From Prevotella sp. (lineage in GTDB: Bacteria; Bacteroidota; Bacteroidia; Bacteroidales; Bacteroidaceae): a stretch of 51,352 nt of DNA. The notes under the pieces are model-generated. The model did not search any database, was not told where the DNA came from, and saw only the letters and a program-made list of their open reading frames with translations. The DNA lies in contig JAEEQB010000031.1 in the NCBI GenBank assembly GCA_016285075.1, positions 1 to 51,352 of the forward strand. The letters run 5' to 3'. The translations under genes were made by a program, and so were the position numbers. Of the stretch, positions 28,134-36,523 are shown one piece after another; positions within the stretch are counted from its first letter, which is position 1, and each line of letters opens with the position of its first letter.

Positions 28134-28141
28134 TTTATCTT

Positions 28142-28702
28142 TCATTTCATAATAGCCTTCGTCTTGTAACTGCAACGATAGCGACCCTGCATCAGAGAAC
28201 GCAGTTTGCTCTTTATGAGTTGCTTGCGCAGTGGAGAGATGCGGTCAATAAACATGTGACCCTCCAAATGGTCGAACTCATGCTGCATGACACGAGCCAG
28301 ATAGCCCTCCACCCACTCGTCGTGAGGCTGCATCTGTTCGTCGAGCCACTTCACATGAATGCGTGTAGGCCTCTCCACCTTCTCATGGATGGCGGGCAGC
28401 GACAGGCATCCCTCCTCGCTGGTATCGGTCTGGCTGTCATCAAACTCCACGATGTGGGCATTGATGAACACCTTACGGAACCCCTTGTATTCAGGCAGGT
28501 CCTCGCTCAACACGTCAAGGTCGATGACCACCACACGGATGGACTTGCCTATCTGGGGTGCTGCCAATCCTATACCGTCCGACTCTGCCAGCGTCTCCCA
28601 CATATCGGCTATCAACTGTTGCAACCCAGGATAGTCCTGGGGTATGTCCTCGGCAACCTTACGCAACACGGGTTGCCCATAAATATAAATAGGTAGAATC
28701 AT
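28142..28702 (-). CDS. def: peptide deformylase
   Basis: A cytoplasmic metalloenzyme that removes the formyl group from nascent N-termini. The 186-aa product has all three family motifs: [18 protein letters not shown] (metal-ligand Cys) and QHEFDHLEG (two metal-ligand His and the catalytic Glu). It starts with an ATG 8 bp after the ruvX stop, so SPOR gene, ruvX and def form one operon. Confidence 0.97.
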   Translation of the reverse strand: MILPIYIYGQPVLRKVAEDIPQDYPGLQQLIADMWETLAESDGIGLAAPQIGKSIRVVVIDLDVLSEDLPEYKGFRKVFINAHIVEFDDSQTDTSEEGCLSLPAIHEKVERPTRIHVKWLDEQMQPHDEWVEGYLARVMQHEFDHLEGHMFIDRISPLRKQLIKSKLRSLMQGRYRCSYKTKAIMK

Positions 28703-28710
28703 CTTTATTA

Positions 28711-29142
28711 TTACAAACTAAAGCCCTTCATCCTGCGCGACTCCATATAGTTCTGCAAAATAATGGTGGCACTGATCTCATCTACCAGCGCCTTGTCCCT
28801 TCGTGCCTTCTTCTTCAGACCGCCGTCAATCATTGCCTGATGAGCCAGCACCGAAGTGAACCGCTCGTCATAATATTCTATCGGCACCTGAGGCACAGCC
28901 TTCCGCCACCGGTTGACAAACTGCTGCACACGAGCCAGGTTCTCACTCGGCTCACCATTGGGCTGACGGGGCTCGCCAATGACAATACGCTCTACCGGCT
29001 CACGGGCTATATACTGCTGCAGATACTCAAAGAGCTCTGACGTAGAGACAGTCGCCAACCCTCCGGCTATCAGCTGCAGAGGGTCGGTGACTGCCAGTCC
29101 GGTACGTTTCTTACCGTAGTCTACAGAAAGAATCCGCGCCAA
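28711..29142 (-). CDS. ruvX: Holliday junction resolvase-like RuvX (YqgF)
   Basis: A 143-aa RNase H-fold nuclease family linked to 16S rRNA 5' end maturation or junction resolution. Motifs: [17 protein letters not shown] with the first catalytic Asp, [14 protein letters not shown], and [11 protein letters not shown] with a further acidic pair; a [13 protein letters not shown] end completes the site. The start is a TTG preceded by AAGAAAAGGA; no ATG precedes the conserved RILSVDYG. It is 8 bp from the genes on both sides. Confidence 0.92.
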   Translation of the reverse strand: MARILSVDYGKKRTGLAVTDPLQLIAGGLATVSTSELFEYLQQYIAREPVERIVIGEPRQPNGEPSENLARVQQFVNRWRKAVPQVPIEYYDERFTSVLAHQAMIDGGLKKKARRDKALVDEISATIILQNYMESRRMKGFSL

Positions 29143-29150
29143 TCCTTTTC

Positions 29151-29645
29151 TTACTCGTTATAGAGCAGCCATGCATCAGCCTTCGGGTTGAACTGTGAAC
29201 CACGGATGCTGTTGCGGCTATTAACGGCATCGGCCTTGTTATCGAAGGTTGTTGCCACCACGCGGAACAGGCCACGCTCCTCGTTCTTCACAATCTGGGC
29301 ATCGTAGCCGCTGTCGCGCAGCTGCTGGCACAGCCCTTGAGCGTTGCTCTGTAGGCTGAATGCACCAACCACCACACTGTAAGCCTTCAGACCGCTTCCG
29401 TCAACAACAGTCACCTTCTCCCTGCGGACGGTAGCATTGTCCACATTCTCTGTCACACGAGTCTGCGTAGCAGGCTGCGTAGCTACGGGAGTCACGGTCT
29501 GCACGGGTTCCTGATTCACACGCTGTTGGGCTTCCTGAGACTTGGCCTTCTCGTATGCCTTCTTATAGGCACTCTCGCTGCTCTTACAACTAGTGAAAGC
29601 CAATGCCAGGCTCAGTCCTGCACAAATAACAAAATACTTCTTCAT
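29151..29645 (-). CDS. SPOR-domain lipoprotein
   Basis: A 164-aa envelope protein. The signal peptide ends in LAFTSC, a lipobox with Cys20. A polar, Gln/Thr/Val-rich linker (about 35-85) leads to a C-terminal SPOR domain (about 88-160: AYSVVVGAFSLQSNAQGL and YDAQIVKNEERGLFRVV), which in this family binds denuded septal peptidoglycan. First gene of an operon with ruvX and def. Confidence 0.85.
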   Translation of the reverse strand: MKKYFVICAGLSLALAFTSCKSSESAYKKAYEKAKSQEAQQRVNQEPVQTVTPVATQPATQTRVTENVDNATVRREKVTVVDGSGLKAYSVVVGAFSLQSNAQGLCQQLRDSGYDAQIVKNEERGLFRVVATTFDNKADAVNSRNSIRGSQFNPKADAWLLYNE

Positions 29646-29704
29646 TTTAAATCTTGTTTTTAATTAAATTAGATTATTTCTTTCAAAGTTCCATAAACAC
29701 AGAG

Positions 29705-29739
29705 CAAAATTACAAAATAATGATGAAAAACGCACCAAA
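29705..29739 (-). promoter_or_regulatory. promoter of the SPOR-ruvX-def operon with a hairpin in the -33 region
   Basis: On the reverse strand TAATTTTG (29712-29705) is the -7 box and TTTG (29739-29736) the -33 box, 23 bp apart. The -33 box lies inside a small inverted repeat: GCACC at 29732-29736, five A, GGTGC at 29742-29746. That placement suits a repressor site, but the repeat is short. Confidence 0.55.
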
Positions 29740-29802
29740 AAGGTGCATAAACTTTGTTAAATGCAGAAAATACGCCCGTTTTAACAAAAAATCGCAGTCT
29801 TT

Positions 29803-29836
29803 TTTGCCCTTCTTCACGAAACTTTCTGTAAATTTG
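29803..29836 (+). promoter_or_regulatory. promoter of the YtxH gene cluster
   Basis: The -33 box TTTG (29803-29806) and the -7 box TAAATTTG (29829-29836) are 22 bp apart. The ATG of the first gene follows 32 bp later. It is divergent from the SPOR operon promoter. Confidence 0.7.
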
Positions 29837-29868
29837 CACAACAAACAACGTTTAACTATCAAAACAAT

Positions 29869-30090
29869 ATGAACGAAATGAAAAGTATAGGTTACATCGG
29901 AGCATTCCTCGGCGGAGCTATCGCCGGAGCTGCACTCGGCATTCTGATGGCCCCTGAGAAGGGTCAGGAAACACGCGTGAAGATTACTGACGCAGTAGAA
30001 GACTTCTTGAAGAAGCACAACATCAAGCTCAGCCGTAAGGAAGTGGGCGACCTGGTTGACGACATCCAGGATGCTGCTGAGGAGGAATAG
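29869..30090 (+). CDS. YtxH domain-containing membrane protein
   Basis: A 73-aa product with a glycine/alanine-rich membrane helix (about residues 7-27: GAFLGGAIAGAALGILMAP) followed by the PEKG turn and an amphipathic, charged helix, which is the YtxH (GvpP-like) pattern. Many homologues respond to stress, which I only infer here. First of three small genes that recur together in Bacteroidetes: YtxH, holin-like, and a short basic protein. Confidence 0.85.
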   Translation: MNEMKSIGYIGAFLGGAIAGAALGILMAPEKGQETRVKITDAVEDFLKKHNIKLSRKEVGDLVDDIQDAAEEE

Positions 30091-30132
30091 TCTTCCATGC
30101 TGATTGAGGTGAGTATTTAGAAGCAAGGAGCC

Positions 30133-30483
30133 ATGCTGTCGAATGACAAGAATGTAGAAACCATTGCACAACTCATAGAGGTGCTCAAGCACTATGTCGG
30201 GCTTCAGGCAGAATATGTGAAGCTCGATGTCATTGAGAAGGTTGTGCGCCTGCTCACGGCTACAGCCCTGGCAGTGGTCTTTTTCCTCATTCTTGTGGCT
30301 GCAGTCATGTACATCTCCTTTGCCAGCGCCTTCTGGCTCGGACAGCACATCGGCATGGCTCCTGCCTTCGTTATCGTAGGTTTCTTCCACCTCATCCTGT
30401 TCCTCGTCTTCTTCCTCTTCCGCAAACCTTGGATAGAGAAACCGCTCGTGAAATTCCTTGCAAACCTCCTCATGAGCAAATAA
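30133..30483 (+). CDS. phage holin superfamily III-like membrane protein
   Basis: A 116-aa product with a helical N-terminus (about 1-35), two strong membrane helices (about 40-65 and 73-96) and a basic tail, the pattern of the Actinobacterial holin-X/DUF1469-like family. Despite the name these are mostly chromosomal envelope proteins, not lysis proteins. AAGGAG lies 6 bp before the ATG, an unusually good Shine-Dalgarno for this phylum. Confidence 0.75.
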   Translation: MLSNDKNVETIAQLIEVLKHYVGLQAEYVKLDVIEKVVRLLTATALAVVFFLILVAAVMYISFASAFWLGQHIGMAPAFVIVGFFHLILFLVFFLFRKPWIEKPLVKFLANLLMSK

Positions 30484-30515
30484 CATTACGTCAACGCTTA
30501 TCACTCCTACAGACA

Positions 30516-30794
30516 ATGGCTTCACTACCCGTTCAGACCCCTACCCCCGCCTATCACACCCTGGAAGATATCCGCCTGCGTAAGGAACAGCTTTACGACG
30601 AACTGCAGCACGACAGCCAGCAGTTCTCAACACTATGGGGACAAGTCTTCAAAAGCCGGGAAAACTCTTCCCGCAGTGAGTTCATTGGCAGCGTGGTGGC
30701 CAACAGTGTTACCGCAGTAGACCTTTTCCTCCTGTTTCGTAAACTGATGAAGACCTACGGCAAGGTCTTCAAGAAAGGGAAGAAAAAGAAGTAA
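30516..30794 (+). CDS. small basic protein of the YtxH/holin-like cluster
   Basis: A 92-aa product: a charged, probably coiled N-terminal half, a short hydrophobic stretch (about 60-80, SVVANSVTAVDLFLLFRKLM) and a lysine-rich end (KKGKKKK). I know no function. It sits 32 bp after the holin-like gene, and its size and charge suit a peripheral partner of that membrane protein. The ATG at 30516 is chosen; the longer frame starts inside the previous gene. Confidence 0.65.
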   Translation: MASLPVQTPTPAYHTLEDIRLRKEQLYDELQHDSQQFSTLWGQVFKSRENSSRSEFIGSVVANSVTAVDLFLLFRKLMKTYGKVFKKGKKKK

Positions 30795-30797
30795 CTA

Positions 30798-31367
30798 TCA
30801 TTTCACCATTTTCAGGATGGTCTTGGCATCCTCATCGCCTTCGGCTGCTTCCTTGCGGATGTCGGCCAGTATGTCCTTTCCACCCTTAGGATTGTTCACG
30901 GCTTTACGGAGCCACTGGCGGGCTTTCTTCTCATCGGCAGCAATGCCCTTGCCCTTCAGATAGCTCTTGCCAAGGGCGTACTGAGCTTCAGCATTGTCCT
31001 GGCGGGCAGCCTTGATGAACAGCTCAACCGCCTTCTTACGGTCTTTCTTCACCCCCTCACCGTTCTTATAGCACTTACCAAGTTCGTACTGGGCCTTGTG
31101 ATAGTCCTGAGCAGCCGACTTCCTGTACCACTCCACGGCCTTCTCATCGTTCTCTTCCAACCCACGGCCTTTATCGTAGCAACGTCCCAGCCGGTACTGA
31201 GCCTTCTTATGTCCCTTCTCGGCTGCCTGCCTCAGCTTGGGCACGGCTTCCTTGTATTTCTCGGCATCATAGAGCGCCTTCCCTTGCTCATAGAGCTTGT
31301 CTGCACTCTGCGCACTGACCGTCACACCCATCAGCAGTGCCAGCAACGTAAACATCAATTTCCTCAT
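30798..31367 (-). CDS. secreted Sel1-repeat protein
   Basis: A 189-aa product with a signal peptide (MRKLMFTLLALLMG to VSAQ) and Sel1-like repeats of ~36 residues: AEKGHKKAQYRLGRCYDKG, AAQDYHKAQYELGKCYKNG and AARQDNAEAQYALGKSYLKG. Such repeats serve protein-protein contact; the partner is unknown. The ATG at 31367 is chosen because it starts the signal peptide. It converges with the preceding gene with 3 bp between the stops. Confidence 0.85.
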   Translation of the reverse strand: MRKLMFTLLALLMGVTVSAQSADKLYEQGKALYDAEKYKEAVPKLRQAAEKGHKKAQYRLGRCYDKGRGLEENDEKAVEWYRKSAAQDYHKAQYELGKCYKNGEGVKKDRKKAVELFIKAARQDNAEAQYALGKSYLKGKGIAADEKKARQWLRKAVNNPKGGKDILADIRKEAAEGDEDAKTILKMVK

Positions 31368-31394
31368 AGATAAAGACTGTTTTTTATGTTTTCG

Positions 31395-31426
31395 TTGCAA
31401 AATTACGAATAATTTTTGTACTTTTG
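31395..31426 (+). promoter_or_regulatory. promoter of the thioesterase gene
   Basis: A TTG -33 box (31395-31397) and the -7 box TACTTTTG (31419-31426) are 21 bp apart; the ATG follows 19 bp later. Confidence 0.7.
31398..31405 (-). promoter_or_regulatory. -7 box of the Sel1 gene
   Basis: TAATTTTG on the reverse strand, 30 bp before the ATG. It interleaves with the forward promoter of the thioesterase gene, so the two start sites share one short divergent region. Confidence 0.6.
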
Positions 31427-31445
31427 CACGCCAAAACAGTTAAAT

Positions 31446-32201
31446 ATGAATAAAGTAGGAAAATACGAGTTCTTGGCCGAGCCGTTCCATTGTGATTTCA
31501 CGAAACGGCTGTTCATGGGCCACCTGGGTAACCACATGCTCAATGCGGCTGATTTTCACTCCACAGACCGCGGATTCGGCATGAAATACCTCATGACCAT
31601 CCAACGCTCGTGGGTGCTCTCACGGTTGGCCATTGAGATGGAGGAGATGCCGCTGATGAATACGCGGTTCAACGTAGAGACATGGGTGGAGAGCGCCATG
31701 CGTTATTTCACCTCCAGAAACTTCGCTGTCGTAGACAAGGAAAACGGAAAGGTTTATGGCTACGGACGTAGCATCTGGGCAATGATTGACACAGAGACAC
31801 GCCAACCTACTGACATTCTCGCCATCGACAACGGTGCCATCAACCAGTGGATAGAAAAGGAGAAGCCTTGCCCCATCGACAAGGGCGGACGTGTAAAGAT
31901 GTCCGACGATGCCAGGCTCGTACGCACCATTGACACCTATTATAATGATGTAGATATCAACGGCCACATCAATTCCGTGAAATACATAGAGCATGTGCTC
32001 GACCTGTGGCCACAGGAGTGGTACCGTGAGTATAGCATCCGCCGCTTCGAGATAGCCTACGTGGCTGAAGCCCATGCCGGAGACAAGCTGAGTTTCTACA
32101 GGGAGGAGTCGACCACCTCTGACGGACAGCCCGCCTTCTGCATCCGCATCAGCAAAAACGGCAGCACCGAGTGCTGCCGCTGCAAGATTGTCTTCAGATA
32201 A
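31446..32201 (+). CDS. acyl-ACP thioesterase
   Basis: A 251-aa double hot-dog enzyme that hydrolyses acyl-ACP to free fatty acid. It carries the family's RGFGMKYLMTIQRSWVLSR opening, WVESAMRYFTSRNF, and in the second half the catalytic-type motif DVDINGHINSVKYIEH. The start is the ATG at 31446, shortly after its promoter. It converges with the GH5 gene with 10 bp between the stops. The fatty acid chain preference cannot be read. Confidence 0.9.
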   Translation: MNKVGKYEFLAEPFHCDFTKRLFMGHLGNHMLNAADFHSTDRGFGMKYLMTIQRSWVLSRLAIEMEEMPLMNTRFNVETWVESAMRYFTSRNFAVVDKENGKVYGYGRSIWAMIDTETRQPTDILAIDNGAINQWIEKEKPCPIDKGGRVKMSDDARLVRTIDTYYNDVDINGHINSVKYIEHVLDLWPQEWYREYSIRRFEIAYVAEAHAGDKLSFYREESTTSDGQPAFCIRISKNGSTECCRCKIVFR

Positions 32202-32211
32202 TCACCGTCCG

Positions 32212-33375
32212 TTATTCTTCAAGTCCTTTGCCCGACATGAGGAGTTCCACGAGGGGACGATCCTTGTAGGTATGGCGCTGCTGGTCCCAGAATCCGAAGT
32301 CAGCATCATAGCACCAAGTGGTCCAGGCAATATTGAACTCGTCAAACACGGTCAGCATGTCGCGATACCAGTTGTAGGCCAGCTCACGGTCTACAGTCTC
32401 ATACACACCCCACTCGCCGCAGAACAGCTGCAGGTCGTATTTCTTGGCAGCCTCAATGGCATCCTTGAACTGTTCACGAATCATATTGATGTCCCACACC
32501 TGCTCTGTATACGGCTTCAAGTCAGCCTTGATGGCCTCGGGTGCTGCATCATAGTCTTCTTTCGACACCAGCACTCCAGGATAGTTCACCTTGCCCTTAT
32601 ACTGTCCTAAGGGTGTCCACCATGCGCCATAGTGCGTCAGGATCATCGGGTTGTAGTAATGGAAGGAGAGGATGATGTTCTTGTCACCCTCGGGCACCTT
32701 CAGGAATTTCATGGTCTCATGACCCTGCCAGCGATTTGAGCCGATGACCAGGGTGCGCTGTGGTTCACGCTCACGAAGTGCTTTGTGGACCTTGGCTACC
32801 AGCTGGTTCCATTGCTCGTGTTCATCAGCTACGGGTTCGTTCATAAACTCATAGGCCACCCAGTCACAGCTGTAGTCCTTCAGGGCATCAGACAGCTGAT
32901 ACCACAGGTTGATGAGGTCCTGCTGGGCTTTCTCCGAGGTGAAAAGCGTGTTGGCCGACTTGTCGCCTTCGTTGACAGCATTGAAATAGTGAGAGCGGAT
33001 GATGTGCAGGTCGACGATGGCACGGAGGTTGTGCTTACGAGCCAGGTCCAGGGCATTGGTCAGCAAGTCCCATGCCTCAGGCAGCTTATTCCCTTGCTCG
33101 TCCCAGAACTGCACCTCGTCAATAGGTATACGCACGAAGTCAAAGCCCAGCTCCTCCAGACGTGCGAAGTCATCTTCCTGGATATGCAGCCTGCGGGCCT
33201 CGCCGCGCTGCTCCGACTGTGAGAGCCAGTGGCTGACATTGGTGCCACGCTTGATACGGAAGTTATTCACTTGTCCTGCCTGGTTCTGATCCTGGTTCTG
33301 GTTCTTGTTCTGACAAGACATTGTTACAAACAGTGCCGCAATGAAGACGGCCATCATGATCACGTTCTTTTTCAT
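32212..33375 (-). CDS. GH5-family glycoside hydrolase lipoprotein
   Basis: A 387-aa cellulase-fold enzyme. The signal peptide ends in VTMSC, so Cys21 is probably lipidated and the enzyme sits on the envelope. After a Gln/Asn-rich linker (residues 22-36) the TIM barrel shows the GH5 marks FVRIPIDEVQF, the acid/base motif FMNEP (E180), FHYYNP and the nucleophile motif CGEWGV (E321). A beta-1,4-glucan or mannan substrate is likely; no other polysaccharide-utilisation genes are next to it. Confidence 0.92.
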   Translation of the reverse strand: MKKNVIMMAVFIAALFVTMSCQNKNQNQDQNQAGQVNNFRIKRGTNVSHWLSQSEQRGEARRLHIQEDDFARLEELGFDFVRIPIDEVQFWDEQGNKLPEAWDLLTNALDLARKHNLRAIVDLHIIRSHYFNAVNEGDKSANTLFTSEKAQQDLINLWYQLSDALKDYSCDWVAYEFMNEPVADEHEQWNQLVAKVHKALREREPQRTLVIGSNRWQGHETMKFLKVPEGDKNIILSFHYYNPMILTHYGAWWTPLGQYKGKVNYPGVLVSKEDYDAAPEAIKADLKPYTEQVWDINMIREQFKDAIEAAKKYDLQLFCGEWGVYETVDRELAYNWYRDMLTVFDEFNIAWTTWCYDADFGFWDQQRHTYKDRPLVELLMSGKGLEE

Positions 33376-33394
33376 AGTTCCACAAGTTTTGTTG

Positions 33395-33402
33395 CAAAGT
33401 TA
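33395..33402 (-). promoter_or_regulatory. -7 box of the GH5 gene
   Basis: TAACTTTG on the reverse strand, 19 bp before the ATG, with a TTG 23 bp further upstream as a possible -33 box. The stretch from 33403 to 33527 holds nothing else I can name. Confidence 0.6.
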
Positions 33403-33527
33403 CAAATAATAATTAAAACCAGAAACAATTCGGGCGGAAACTTGAATATTTTCAATGTTTCCGTCCGAAATAACACTCTTGAAGGGACTCTTCCCTCACT
33501 TCATCACGACACAAGGCTTTCCATTCT

Positions 33528-33650
33528 CCCGAATCGGTCATTAGCGTTATGATGAAAACAGCCTTCATTTTGGAACAGATGTGCTGATGGCTTACATTGC
33601 GCAATGGGGTTCCATTGTAATCGAAAAGCGGCGGGACAGATGGCCAAAAG
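33528..33650. mobile_element. MITE-like element, copy 3 (truncated)
   Basis: It begins with the same left end as copy 2 (CCCGAATCGGTCATTAGCG) and is nearly identical through GGGACAGATGGCCAAAAG, then stops. The last ~40 bp and the right inverted end are missing, replaced by the rhuM-like sequence. The deletion therefore joined the element to the gene. Confidence 0.75.
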
Positions 33651-33936
33651 CCCATTGTCGGAACTGCGTGGCACGGATAGAGTTGACACGATAGCCTACG
33701 CTGATAACGGCATCGAGGTTGTAGAACTGAGTTTGATATGTTTTACCATCCGAAGCAGTATGTGCAAATTTTGCACATACTTCACTTTCATTTAACTCTT
33801 CTGAATCAAAGATGTTCCTTAAATGCTTAGTTACAACACTCCGATCACAGTCGAACAGCATACCCATCGTTTTCTGGGTACACCAAACTGTCTTGTCCTT
33901 ATAAAAGACTTCTACGCCTTGTTCCTTTCCTTCTAT
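33651..33936 (-). pseudogene. rhuM-like gene remnant, main part
   Basis: The frame reads through the RhuM family landmarks: GKEQGVEVFYKDKTVWCTQ, MLFDCDRSVVTKHLRNIF, and DAVISVGYRVNSIRATQFRQWA. RhuM proteins are usually 300 or more residues with a longer C-terminus; here the match stops at QWA, where MITE-like copy 3 begins and supplies a chance end of ~17 codons. The N-terminus is cut off by the IS21-family insertion at 33937 and continues at 36733-36793. RhuM function is uncertain; the family is common on genomic islands. Confidence 0.85.
33930..33936. repeat. left target-site duplication of the IS21-family element
   Basis: CTTCTAT directly abuts the element's terminal TGACAATATCACTC. The identical 7 bp follows the other end at 36733-36739. 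Confidence 0.9.
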
Positions 33937-33954
33937 TGACAATATCACTCGAGT

Positions 33955-34028
33955 GGTACCGCTGTAGCACTTTTGTGGTACCATGTGGAGCAGTTTAGTG
34001 GTACCGCTCGTAGCGGTGGTGTGGTACC
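33955..34028. repeat. phased GGTACC repeats at the right-hand (istB) end of the IS
   Basis: GGTACC occurs at 33955, 33977, 34000 and 34023, that is every 22-23 bp, with AGC or similar about 11 bp after each. IS21-family ends are known to carry several transposase-binding repeats, so these are probable IstA sites. Confidence 0.8.
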
Positions 34029-34127
34029 AGTACCCACTAAGCGATATTAGCGTTGTCAAGAGGTGCCCCCACACCGTGGTTGCGTAATGTGATTTTACCA
34101 TGGTTGCGGGAGCACCTGATATCGGCA

Positions 34128-34871
34128 TTAGAGTTTCTTCCTGTTCTCTCTCATAGACTGCCCTTCGAGCCTGATGAGGTGCGATGAGTGTTGGATGCGG
34201 TCGAGTATGGCATCTGCGACAGTTGTCTGTCCGATGTATTCATACCACTTGTCGTACGGCAGCTGCGAGGTTATGATGACGGACTTCTTCTCGTACCTGT
34301 CATCCAGTAGCGTCAGCAGGGCCAGTCTTGTGTTCTCGTCGATGGGGTGCAAGGCAAAGTCGTCAAGGATGATCAAGTCGTTCTTGTTGAGCTTCTCCAG
34401 AAACTCCTCCGTGATGCCCTGCGTGATGGCACTCTTGAGTTGGTGCACGAAGTGGTTCATGCCCAGATAGAGCACCTTCATTCCGAGCCTGCAAGCCTGA
34501 TGTCCTATTGCACAGGCAAGGAACGTCTTTCCGCAGCCTGTCTTGGCAATAATAAGCAGGTTCTCGCCTCGCCGGATAAAGCCACAGTCGGCTACAGCCT
34601 CGAGCGTCTCCTTCGTGAGGTTCCTGGCCACACCGCATTTCACGTCCTCGATGAGCGGTTTGCAGAAGAGCTTTGCCCTTTTGAGCAGGCGTGCAGTCTT
34701 CTTGTCGTCGCGATGGCGGGTCTCCGTCTCAACGAGTTTGGTAAGTACGGTCTCCATGCTTGGCCGCATCTGTACCGGCGTAAGGAGCAGATCACCTGCT
34801 GCCTCGGCCATACCGTAAAGCTTCAGCTTCTCAAACTGAGTCACTATAAGGTCACTGTTCATCATCCACAT
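34128..34871 (-). CDS. istB: IS21-family transposition helper ATPase
   Basis: A 247-aa AAA+ ATPase that assists the IstA transposase in target choice. The Walker A region reads IIAKTGCGKTFLA; the usual leading Gly is Ala109, a mild departure. Walker B is LIILDDFALH, and ITSQLPYDKWYEYIG with the following DRIQHSS segment are typical of the family. Its start overlaps the 3' end of istA by 20 bp, the usual coupling in IS21 elements. Confidence 0.95.
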   Translation of the reverse strand: MWMMNSDLIVTQFEKLKLYGMAEAAGDLLLTPVQMRPSMETVLTKLVETETRHRDDKKTARLLKRAKLFCKPLIEDVKCGVARNLTKETLEAVADCGFIRRGENLLIIAKTGCGKTFLACAIGHQACRLGMKVLYLGMNHFVHQLKSAITQGITEEFLEKLNKNDLIILDDFALHPIDENTRLALLTLLDDRYEKKSVIITSQLPYDKWYEYIGQTTVADAILDRIQHSSHLIRLEGQSMRENRKKL

Positions 34872-36432
34872 CCTTTCCTACCTGCGGGATGGACGTATAT
34901 GCCGATGCGCCCCTCACGTCATCGTTATAAGGTGTGCGTGAGATGACCTCGCCGCCGTCGGCCTCGATATCCCTGTTGTTCTTCAGCATATTGGCCAAGA
35001 CCTTGTAGCCTGCCACTCCCGACTCTTCACGGAGGATGGCACAGGCATGTTCAAGACGCGCACGGCCGTACTTCCTGCCGAGTGACAGGATGCCGTTGCA
35101 CTTGCCATAAGCCTGCTGAGGGAAGTTGGTGCGGTGGAGGATGTCCTCGATGGCCCATTTCACTGATGCACCGATTCTCTCACCCCAGCCAATAAGCGTG
35201 GCGGCATTGACCTCCTTGGTGCGCTCGTATGCCTTGTGGGCATCCGGCATATGCTGCGGCTCCGTAGAGTAGCCGTATGGCACAAGGCTGCGGCGATGGG
35301 TGCAGACCAGCTGGCCTGCGACATACACCTCGACGTACTCCACGTCCCACATGACCTTCACTGTCTGTCCGACATATTTGTATGGAACACTGTACATGTG
35401 ACGCTCAGGCCCCACGCAGACATGGTAGGTGCTCGACAGTTTCACCTCCTTGCGCAGACGGAAGCGGTACATGCTGTCAGGCAGGGGAAGCATCTCCGGC
35501 TTCTCGTACATCTCGAAGATGTCACGGCGCGTGCTGCCCTTGTACGGCAGGCAGCAATACTCCTCCAGTAGCTCCCAGATACGCTGGTTGAGTGCGTCAA
35601 GGCTGTAAAACTCCTCGCCCTCTATACGGGCATAGATGTACTGATAGAGCTGGTTGACCGCCCCCTCGACAGGGCCTTTGTCCCTCGGCTTGCGCACACG
35701 GCAGGCAAACGGCTCAATGCCGTAGTAGAGCGCCCATTCCACGTTGGCGGCAGCGTAAGTCAGGCTGTAGCGGTCGGACTTAGTCACCCACTGCTTCATG
35801 TTGTCGCTCTTGGCCACACGTGGAATCGCACCCATAAACTCCAGACCCTTGTTCAGCCCGTGGAAGAACCACTCCGTCGTGGCATTTGGAAGCGCCATCA
35901 TGAAGGGAAGGTTGCTGTAGGGCATCACGCAGACAAGCACCACTAGCTTCTGCTTTTCCCTGGTGCCGTAGTCTGTCAGCCATAGCGGGTCTCCGGCAAA
36001 GTCTATCTGCCACTCCTTGCCTGGCTCATGCTGGTTGTGGTAGGAGTAGTCGTTTCTCTCACGGTACTCGCCAACATGCTTCTTGAACTGCGTGTAGCCA
36101 TAGCCCTTCGGGCACTCCTTCGCGTAGTAGTCCTCATAGACATACTTCAGATGGGCGTGCCTGCGGCTGAGACGCTTCAGGATCTCAGGCATCATCCTGT
36201 CAAGCTCCGCCTTGCGGTCGTCCTCCCTGGGAGGTGCCTGCTCGACAGGCATAAAGATTGTTTGGAACTCGTCATCAGGAAGCATGAGCAGCTCCCCGAT
36301 GGCCCTACCACTCTCGTCGGCCCGCTTCTTCACGGACGACACCAGACGCTTGCTGCACCTGACCTCTGCACAGATCTTGTTCTGAGACAGACCGTCACCC
36401 AGCAATTGCAGGATTTGTTTGGTACGTAACAT
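34852..36432 (-). CDS. istA: IS21-family transposase
   Basis: A 526-aa DDE transposase. An N-terminal helix-turn-helix (about residues 3-38, LSQNKICAEVRCSKRLV) is followed by the RNase H-like core with D144 (WQIDFAGD), D210 (KSDN) and E256 (KGPVEGAV) as the likely catalytic triad, and the family's C-terminal beta domain (HMYSVPYKYVGQTVKV). The gene is uninterrupted. Its GC content is clearly higher than that of the AT-rich island next to it. Confidence 0.95.
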   Translation of the reverse strand: MLRTKQILQLLGDGLSQNKICAEVRCSKRLVSSVKKRADESGRAIGELLMLPDDEFQTIFMPVEQAPPREDDRKAELDRMMPEILKRLSRRHAHLKYVYEDYYAKECPKGYGYTQFKKHVGEYRERNDYSYHNQHEPGKEWQIDFAGDPLWLTDYGTREKQKLVVLVCVMPYSNLPFMMALPNATTEWFFHGLNKGLEFMGAIPRVAKSDNMKQWVTKSDRYSLTYAAANVEWALYYGIEPFACRVRKPRDKGPVEGAVNQLYQYIYARIEGEEFYSLDALNQRIWELLEEYCCLPYKGSTRRDIFEMYEKPEMLPLPDSMYRFRLRKEVKLSSTYHVCVGPERHMYSVPYKYVGQTVKVMWDVEYVEVYVAGQLVCTHRRSLVPYGYSTEPQHMPDAHKAYERTKEVNAATLIGWGERIGASVKWAIEDILHRTNFPQQAYGKCNGILSLGRKYGRARLEHACAILREESGVAGYKVLANMLKNNRDIEADGGEVISRTPYNDDVRGASAYTSIPQVGKDVDDEQ

Positions 36433-36523
36433 AAATCTACTTGTTACTGGTTAGTAATGTGAATTAACTCAGGCATTGCTGCCACAGCCACAATATAACC
36501 TGTCGTCAAGTCTGTGCTATGTC

